Source of the DNA: Cordylochernes scorpioides
Taxonomy: Eukaryota; Arthropoda; Arachnida; Pseudoscorpiones; Chernetidae
Direction: 5' to 3'
Assembly (NCBI GenBank): GCA_030710605.1
Contig: CP092872.1
Span: 5,196,019 to 5,260,018 of the forward strand
Length of the DNA stretch: 64,000 nt
The notes under the pieces are model-generated. The model had not been told where the DNA came from, made no database searches, and saw only the letters and a list, made by a program, of their open reading frames with translations. A program made the position numbers and the translations under genes. Below, in pieces: positions 57,117-64,000 of this stretch. Position 1 is the first letter of the stretch, and every line of letters begins with the position of its first letter.

Positions 57117-57430
57117 GAAGAAAATTTTCTTCTAATGGATTATAATGTCCGTCCACATAGGGCTGATGTGGTCGACAATTTTCTCCAAAACCATGCAATT
57201 GCTCGGATGAATTGGCCAGCTCGATCTCCAGACCTAAATCCTATTGAGCACGTATAGAACAATCTAGGACGACGGATCTCATCCCTCCAAACCCCTCCTA
57301 GAAACACTCATGAGCTAGAAACACACTTTAAAAAAAGAGTGGGCCTTGATTCCACAGGAGCTTATAAACTCCCTAATTCTTAGTATGGGTCGCCGTTGTA
57401 GAGCCTGTCTATCAGTTAAAGGCGATCACA
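57117..57430 (+). pseudogene. Second, inverted Tc1 transposase C-terminus
   Basis: Reads RPHRADVVDNFLQNHAIARM and DLNPIEHV then a stop, with frameshifts after RNTHELET. Diverged from the minus-strand copy and certainly dead. Confidence 0.75.
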
Positions 57431-57659
57431 CCCCATATTAATAACAATTTACAAGTTATTTATACACTGACTGCAAGAAGATCATTGCTTGACCGCTAAT
57501 TTGCATATAATACATGTTATTCATAGATCGGGTAATCTAATCAATAATGGAATAAAAATTGTGTAAAAATCTCATTGATAAAATACAATAATATAGATGA
57601 AAATGAAAAAATATAAGTTGTTCCTTAATTTTGCGGACCAGTGTATATCTAATTGTGAA

Positions 57660-57860
57660 AATAATAATAAAAAAAAAAACTATCAGCACCAGGAAAAGTG
57701 GGGCCAACAGCCTGAAAACGCGTACGTGGTTACCTTTCTCGTTTATCAAGAAATTATGTTAGCCAAAAATCATTGAACAGGCTAAATCAATGTTTAGTTT
57801 GATTTTTTTCACTAAGATGGCGCTCTGCCATCAAAATGCCCATATGAGTTGTCAGCAATT
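57660..57860 (+). mobile_element. Hammerhead-bearing small repeat, degraded core
   Basis: GGGCCAACAGCC stem II, GAAA, ACGCGT, A, CGTGG, then a hairpin with TTTATCAAG, TTTAGTTTGATTTTTTTC and GATGGCGCTCTGCCATC. The CTGACGA segment is lost (AGGAAAAGT). Confidence 0.5.
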
Positions 57861-58019
57861 TCCATTTTATGTTTTGAAATATCTAATTGTTGATTAATCT
57901 CTCTTATATTTTAATTCAACATATATCCTTATATCTTTCTGTTGAAAGCAATACACGTCCTATAGCTCTATTGAAATAACGAAACATAAGGCTATCGTTA
58001 TATCATATAAATAAAAAGA

Positions 58020-58330
58020 TACAATATAATATAATGCGGCTTGTGATTGTAAAACGACATTTGAAAATTATCCCGCATGTGTTTCTTTTGAACGAAAAAT
58101 CAAGCCTAGTGGACATGGCATCTGCCCGGTAAGCGGAACATGATGGGTTCGATTTCCATCCCTGGACACTTTTTATTTTTCCGTTTTATCATTTCCTCTT
58201 CACAATTCATCCTTTCATACTTCATCCTAAGGTTAGAAAAATCGTTATTCTCCTTGAAATAAATTTCGATTTTTCGTTTAAAAGAAAACACATGCGGGAT
58301 ATTTTCCAATGTAGTTTTATAAAGGATAAC
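58020..58330 (+). mobile_element. SINE-A with inverted tail fragment
   Basis: 58020-58095 is an inverted tail. 58106-58330 is the forward SINE (CTGCCCGGTAAGCGG, GGTTCGATTTCC B-box, body, tail). Confidence 0.7.
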
Positions 58331-58504
58331 GTTACTCTAAACCTACTTCAATAGCTCATAAATTCTTCGACAAAGTCAACAGATATCCCAGATATACGCT
58401 AAGAGGAATGTGTTCGGTTGAATGCAAGGAATAAATAGCGGTATGTCGAAAAATTGTTAGATTAGTTGGAATAGGTTAGCTGATCACAGTAGGTATGGAG
58501 ATTT

Positions 58505-58996
58505 GAAGGAGATACAGAGGTTGTCACACTTTGTTATCTCGTATGTCTTCAATGAAGGTCACTGTGATATCGTTCAGAGTTATTGTATGAATCCCGATAT
58601 ACATGCGAAAAAGTACAACTTCTTAAGTTTTGTCCATGAGTGTATATATGTTATCTCGTGTGTCTTCAATAAAGGTCACTGTAATATCTTTCAGTTATTG
58701 TCTGAATCCCGATATACATGCTGAAAGGTAAAACTTTCTTAAGTTTTGTCCATGAGAGTGTATATTGTTATCTTTTATGTCTTCAATGAAGGTCGCTGTA
58801 TTATCGTTCAGAGTTATTGTATAATCCCGATATACATGGGAAAAGGTACAACTTCCTTAAGTTTTGTCCATGAGTGTATATTGATTATCTCATGTGTCTT
58901 CAATAAAGGTCACTGTAATATCTTTCAGAGTAATTGTTTAAATCCCGATATATATACTAAAAGAACAACTTCCTTAAGTTTTGTTCATGAATGTAT
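58505..58996 (-). repeat. Array of mariner-like terminal repeat, 4 units
   Basis: Units in reverse orientation end with TTTTGTCCATGAGTGTA-like termini near 58644, 58763, 58879 and 58996. No opposite terminus at the left. Confidence 0.8.
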
Positions 58997-59364
58997 TCTG
59001 TATTTATGATAGTTTTATACTGAAAGTATGTTACCTATCGAATGAAAAATACAGAATTACCACTCATACTAGTAAAGCTTCACTTTCATCAAAATTGGGA
59101 TGAGCTTTCGTGTACAAATCACAAACAAACCATAAGAAGCCGCACCTCTTTTTATATTAGTTGATTAAATGAAGCTTTCGGACAAGCCCTTTTTCAACTA
59201 ACTAAAACGTATAAACAAAGCAATGGAAAGAGATTATATAGCATTTTAAAGATAAATCTATGTAAATATAAGACATACGTATAAATGACTGCGGCGTATA
59301 ATTATAAAGCTATACAAACAGTTTAACCGCATAAGTTTCTTTTTTTATTTATGAAAAATCATTT

Positions 59365-59600
59365 TTAATTTCAAAGCGAAATATTTAATATTTCTAACTT
59401 TTGGATGACGTATGAAAAGGTTGAATATATGAAGAGTGATGGTCTATATATGAATGGATGACGTATGGAAGGGTGAAAAATATGAAGAGTAATGGCGAAC
59501 GGAAAAATAAAAGTGTCCAGGAGCGGGAATCGACCCACAACCTTCTGCTTACCGGGCAGGTGCCATGTCCACTAGGCTATCCTGGACGTATTTACATAAT
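59365..59600 (-). mobile_element. SINE-A
   Basis: Minus strand: TCCAGGATAGCCTAGTGGAC, CTGCCCGGTAAGCAG, GGTCGATTCCCGCTCC, then body. A 40-bp body segment is repeated (59403-59435, 59455-59490). Confidence 0.75.
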
Positions 59601-59638
59601 TTGTAAATTAGTATGTCCAATATATACATAGAAATAAG

Positions 59639-59889
59639 AAAAAGGCATCTCCTTATCGTGCAACTGAAAGTTGCTGATGGCTTGAGCCATCTATCGGAAT
59701 AAATATCAACTATTCTCGTTGATTTTTAATTATTCCAGAATTGGCCAAATACCCATTCTGGTTAATCAAGAATGGGTATTTGGCCAATTCTGGAATAATT
59801 AAAAATCAACGAGAATAGTTGATATTTATTCCGATAGATGGCGCAAGCCATCAGCAACTTTCAGTTGCACGATATGGAGATGCCTTTTT
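59639..59889. repeat. Near-perfect 121-bp-arm palindrome
   Basis: Arms 59639-59759 and 59769-59889 with about two mismatches and a 9-bp centre (GGTTAATCA). Each arm has GATGGCGCAAGCCATC and GCATCTCC ends. Confidence 0.9.
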
Positions 59890-60443
59890 ATTAATTTATG
59901 CACCTTATCCCAGTACAATATCACATTTGTACTATTTTTTCATACATAGATTTATCTATAAAATGCTATATAATCTCTCCATTACATTTTTTATACGTTT
60001 TAGGTAGTTGAGGAAGAGTTTGTACGAAAGCTTTCTTTAATTAATTGAATAAAATAGTTGTGGCGTCTTTTGCCTTTTTTTTTTTGTAAAAATTCCATAT
60101 GTCACAAAGTGTAGTTGAGCAAATGGTTGACCATTTCAAGATGTCGTCTCTCTTGTCTTCTGTTGTTTATTGCCGCTTTTTAAATTGGATTTTATTATAG
60201 TCGGTGGTCATAAAATGCCAGGCCTCTATGTTTCGTCTGAGATATATATTTCATACCCTGACACGGTTATGTATTTTATACTTTCCCATTCTGGCGGGTG
60301 TGAGATAGCAAACTTTGAAAAAAATTGTTAAATTACACTTCACACAAAAATTGTCTTCTAAAAATATTACACAATTAGAAAGAAGTTATTTATTATAATG
60401 GGAATTTTTAAATTTTAAGAAACCTTTCGCCTTATTATTTCGC

Positions 60444-60740
60444 GGGGTCGATGGAAGGATGGTCTAAACCATTGGTTTTCGACCGCTACGACCCGGGTTC
60501 GATTCCCGCATTGGGCACTTATTTATGCTTAAAAAAAAAAGCTTCAATTTCCCCGATTCTTGTAAAACTCCACCCCACCAGCGAGTGCAAGTAACCAAAC
60601 GATGCACTGGCATATTTGTAAATGCAAAGTCGAACTGCTTTTCACATGTGTAGACATATGGTGTACTTACAGTAAAAGCAGTCGCCAACTTCTACCCACC
60701 ATGATTTTCATGGCCTGTACCACGTGTAATAGGGATAAGC
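60444..60740 (+). mobile_element. SINE-B, full length
   Basis: GGGGTCGATGGAAGGATGGT, A-box TGGTCTAAACCATTGG, intact B-box GGTTCGATTCC, full body, GGGATAAGC and poly-A. Confidence 0.88.
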
Positions 60741-61815
60741 AAAAAAAAAGAATTAAAAATTCATTGCATCAGAAAATTTAAAAAATCAACCCCTCATTAC
60801 GGTGCAATATTAAAACTTATAATTAAGTCTATGTTTTGTCCATGAGTGTATAATGGGTGGAAATCAACCATGGGTCAAAAAAAAATAGATTTCATTTTTT
60901 TCTTCGTCGATGACATTCTGATGAAAGCTTTTCAATATACAATAAAGAAACTCGTTGTGTTTAAAATATCTCATCTTTTGAATAGTATGTACAATGCCAA
61001 TTTCTCGCAATGTATTGGGGATGCTTGTATGATACTTTTCTGTACAAGATGACACATGGTGTAACATGTACACGTATTTATCTTCCTTTATAATATGGCG
61101 ATGAGAAGAAATATAGAAAATAATGGTAGCAAAAGGTTGCTAATATATGAGAATAAATAATTTTAGAAGAAATTTTAAAAATAATGAGATTATTTATTAG
61201 AATCTAAAATGAAAAAAAAATCATATTCAATTCTCTTTTCAATTAAAAATTTGAAACTAAATAAGTTATTGTTTAACGGAAATGGATTTTTTGAACATAG
61301 TACGCGCATCGTCTGATTTCCTAGTGTTGCCAGATAAAAAAGACAACTTCCAAAAAAGACCAAAAGTATCCCTATATGTAGAATTTTCTCATGAGAATTC
61401 TTCTTTTCTACTGAAAATATTATTATAGGAATATATGTATATATGTATGGATACAAAATATCTAATTCGAAATAGCAAAAAAATATTATAATAACAAAAC
61501 ACATTTTTATTCGTTTTCCAATACCAATTTGCATAGTAATATATGAAGAATATTTACATATGTATGAGACATAATGAATTTTATATTTTCCACTACGAGC
61601 TATATGAATATTTTTCTATTATATAAAATTCCCAAACAATTTTTTTTTTCCATTCATTGCTAGGAATAATAAATAAAGAAGCAAAAGAAAATAAGTGCTA
61701 TTTTGCACGTTGCTTATATAATTTTAAAATAGAATAGTGAATATGGAATGAAATTTATGGTTTCTTTAGATGTTTTTTTTTATTATTATTATTTTGAATG
61801 ATGGAGAGCTTTAGA
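60741..61815. other. AT-rich up to the gap, no gene
   Basis: One isolated mariner-like terminus (TTTTGTCCATGAGTGTA, 60836-60852). No coding sequence recognised. Confidence 0.45.
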
Positions 61816-61915
61816 NNNNNNNNNNNNNNNNNNNNNNNNNNNNNNNNNNNNNNNNNNNNNNNNNNNNNNNNNNNNNNNNNNNNNNNNNNNNNNNNNNNNN
61901 NNNNNNNNNNNNNNN
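61816..61915. other. Assembly gap, 100 N
   Basis: Exactly 100 unknown bases, the usual placeholder for a gap of unknown size. Confidence 0.99.
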
Positions 61916-62277
61916 CGAAACCAAAACCAAAATAAGACGCAGCCGACAGTTTTAATGAGATTCCTCATTATTTCAGGATTATTGCCAAATTCCATAATTG
62001 TATTATTGCAATTAAGGTCAATCTTAATTAAAATACTCCTTCTCCCCAGTTAATTAATTATTTTTACGAGGGTTGTGGAATAATTAATTTAGTTATGCAA
62101 ATATCTCCTTGTTTCTTTGACGTCTTTCCTCCATTTTCTTGTAGAGACAAAGAATTCTGTGCTTGGAGAAAGGTTTTATATAGAAACAAATAGAATTTTC
62201 CTGATGAATGAAAGACAGGATAACAACAAAATATCATTTTTAATCTTCCGATACTTGCAACTACATATAAAAATTGA

Positions 62278-62545
62278 GGCTATTTTAGACGCGTTTGATT
62301 CTTTTTCAAATTAAACAAATTTCTACTGTCCTTACTGCAATGATAAATTAATAGAAGGGCCTGGCTCATCAGTGATCAACCCTTCAAGCTGTTTCGCAAG
62401 TTTAAACCACTGGGAGGGTATACCAATGATAAGCTAGGCTCTCCCATTAATTTATTATTGCACTAAGGGCAGTATGAAATTGTTTAATTAAAAAAAAAAG
62501 AATCATACGCGTTTAAAAGAGTTTTAATTACGTATAACAGATGAC
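62278..62545. repeat. ACTGCAAT-core foldback, uninterrupted
   Basis: Counterpart of 8372-8939 without the MITE. Arms TTTTAGACGCGTTTGATTC and GAATCATACGCGTTTAAAA. Confidence 0.65.
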
Positions 62546-62606
62546 TCGCTAATGCATTACATAAAAATAAAAGAGCTAATTATAAGTTGTCATTATTTAT
62601 TCAATA

Positions 62607-62916
62607 AAGGGGGGGTCGGTGGAAGGCAGGTCTAAACCGTTTGTTTTCGAACGCTACCGACCCGGGTTCGATTCCCGCATTGGGCACTTTTTTCTGAATT
62701 AAAAAAAGAATGCTCCAATGGCCTCCGATCTTTACAAAAGTACAAACCCACCAGCAAGTGCAAGTAACCAAAAGGGGCTCTGACACATTTGTAAATACAA
62801 AGTTGATCTGCCTTTCACATGTGTTGACATGTGGTCCACTTACAGTAAAAGCAGTCTCCTACCTCTATCCACCATGATTATCATGGCCTGTACCACGTGT
62901 ACTAGGGATAAGCAAA
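62607..62916 (+). mobile_element. SINE-B, full length
   Basis: GGGGGGTCGGTGGAAGGCAG head, intact B-box GGTTCGATTCC, full body ending GTACTAGGGATAAGC and poly-A. Confidence 0.88.
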
Positions 62917-63234
62917 AAAAATCAATAAAGGGTTATATTGCCATTCGTCTTTCTATATTTTATAAAGATTATAGAATATATCACAAATGCTCGGAAAATA
63001 TATAAGAAATTCAGTCTAATACAATAGTAGAGCGGTGTGGAGATTAAATTGGGCAAACCGCTGGAGGGTTCACCATCGAAAGACCTTCCCATATTTTATC
63101 CATTACAGTAGATCGAGTCTGTAGAAATTATTTAATATATTTCGAAAAAGAAATATTACTTTAACAATTTATTTTTATGTGAAAAAATAGTATAAAGTGA
63201 AATTATACTGAGATCAGGTGGATAAGTTAAGAAA

Positions 63235-63510
63235 AAGGTATTTCTTGAACGTGCAATTAAAATTTGCTGATGGCTTGCGCCATCTATCGGAATAAATATT
63301 AGCTCATCGTTGATTTTTTAATTATTCCAGAATTGGCCAAATATTTCATTCTTGATTAATCAAGAAAAATCTAACCTTGTATGCATTTCGGGCTGTTGGC
63401 CCTTATCAGTGGGGTGTAAGCTGATATGATTAGTTGATATTTGTTCTGACAGATGGCACTAACTATCATCAATCTTTAGTTGCACGATCAGAAGATGCCT
63501 TTTTGTTAAT
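63235..63510 (-). mobile_element. Hammerhead-bearing small repeat
   Basis: Minus strand: CTGATAA (63409-63403, G8 to A), perfect stem II GGGC/GCCC, GAAA (63389-63386), self-complementary ATGCAT (63381-63386), A at 63380. Stem I is not paired. Then TTGATTAATCAAG, TTTGGCCAATT and GATGGCGCAAGCCATC. Confidence 0.5.
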
Positions 63511-64000
63511 TTATTTTTATTCTACAGAGATAAATGGCATCAATTTGAATATGCTATTTGAAAACTTTAGTAAATTAACCGAAGTTGTTTTTCTTACCAT
63601 GAAATCTTATAGGAGAAATGGCTAAATCTTATCTATCGATGAAGAATAAAGGTAGTTTGGGCTGTTCCAGAAACAGAACTATATGGAAGTCTAACGGCTG
63701 TAAACATGTTCGGCCATATTTTCCCACCCCGAAAGGGATTCACCACCGCAATGCTACAGTATTGTTATAGACAACTGAAACTAATATCCAATTCAAACCC
63801 ACACACACAATTTAAGCATACCAAGTCTGTGAATATTTGTTTGTTTCAGAATATAATTTTTTTACATACACACAGTTTTATTAAGACCACTGGTTTTAAA
63901 CAGATTTACCACATAAAGTAAACATATATGGAGCTCCTATATTCCAGACAGCTAAGAGCTCAACAAGCTCCAGTTCCGACGCATGTATAATTGCCACAGA

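Larger units (their letters stand above)
56240..57600. mobile_element. Hairpin-shaped Tc1-like transposon
   Basis: Left arm 56240-56720 and right arm 57113-57600 are inverted copies of the same 3' half of a Tc1 element, including the transposase C-terminus and terminal region. The unique centre (56720-57113) holds the middle of the transposase on the minus strand. Both outer ends are therefore the same terminus. Confidence 0.75.
59160..60045. repeat. Foldback carrying a SINE and a palindrome
   Basis: Arms 59165-59265 and about 59940-60040 (GCTTTCGGACAAGC, AGAGATTATATAGCATTTTA) are inverted. Inside are SINE-A (59365-59600) and the palindrome 59639-59889. Confidence 0.6.
61916..64000. repeat. 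Segment duplicated from 8013-10080
   Basis: Parallel to 8013-10080 up to the window end. It lacks the pogo-like MITE, carries a full SINE-B, and retains a better hammerhead-type element. Confidence 0.8.

Overview
This is an AT-rich animal nuclear fragment dominated by transposable elements and their debris. There are no operons. Almost all coding sequence belongs to mobile elements, tRNA-derived SINEs are present, and there are possible spliced exons. The gypsy element and the LINE C-terminal domains resemble families I associate with chelicerate, particularly spider, genomes. The phylum is inference, and arthropod is safer than any species claim. A run of exactly 100 N at 61816-61915 is an assembly gap.

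Layout. 1-2060: an inverted SINE, a small element carrying a hammerhead-ribozyme-like motif, and a foldback with arms over 400 bp. 2173-7896: an LTR element with nearly identical 785-bp LTRs but ruined gag and protease on the minus strand. 8013-10080: a segment repeated at 61916-64000. 10256-11215: LINE debris, the best hammerhead ribozyme candidate, and a dispersed GC-rich repeat. 11562-17252: two possible minus-strand host exons, with an apparently complete Ty3/gypsy element (11963-17158) in the short intron between them. 17253-26300: foldbacks, solo LTR, SINEs and tandem arrays of a mariner-like terminal repeat. 26340-27845: a minisatellite with higher-order structure. 28096-36320: more arrays, a second solo LTR, a LINE tail and a Helitron. 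36958-38067: a SINE whose tRNA-like head has expanded into 19 tandem 46-bp copies. 40560-44335: nested foldbacks and a Helitron with a duplicated 3' end. 44925-49175: a decayed APE-type LINE. 49441-61815: arrays, LINE fragments, a hairpin-shaped Tc1 copy, SINEs and palindromes.

The main unexplained theme is a set of small, often palindromic repeats that share one architecture. It has a CTGANGA-type core, a variable but paired stem II, GAAA, a short self-complementary stem III beginning with A and ending with U, a T/C/A cleavage position and, in the better copies, a paired stem I. This is the plan of the minimal type I hammerhead ribozymes reported in Penelope-like elements and retrozymes. The copy at 10731-10780 has every core base and the GTC triplet. 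Other families differ in stem sequence but keep pairing. I found no Penelope reverse transcriptase here, so these would be non-autonomous or relic elements.
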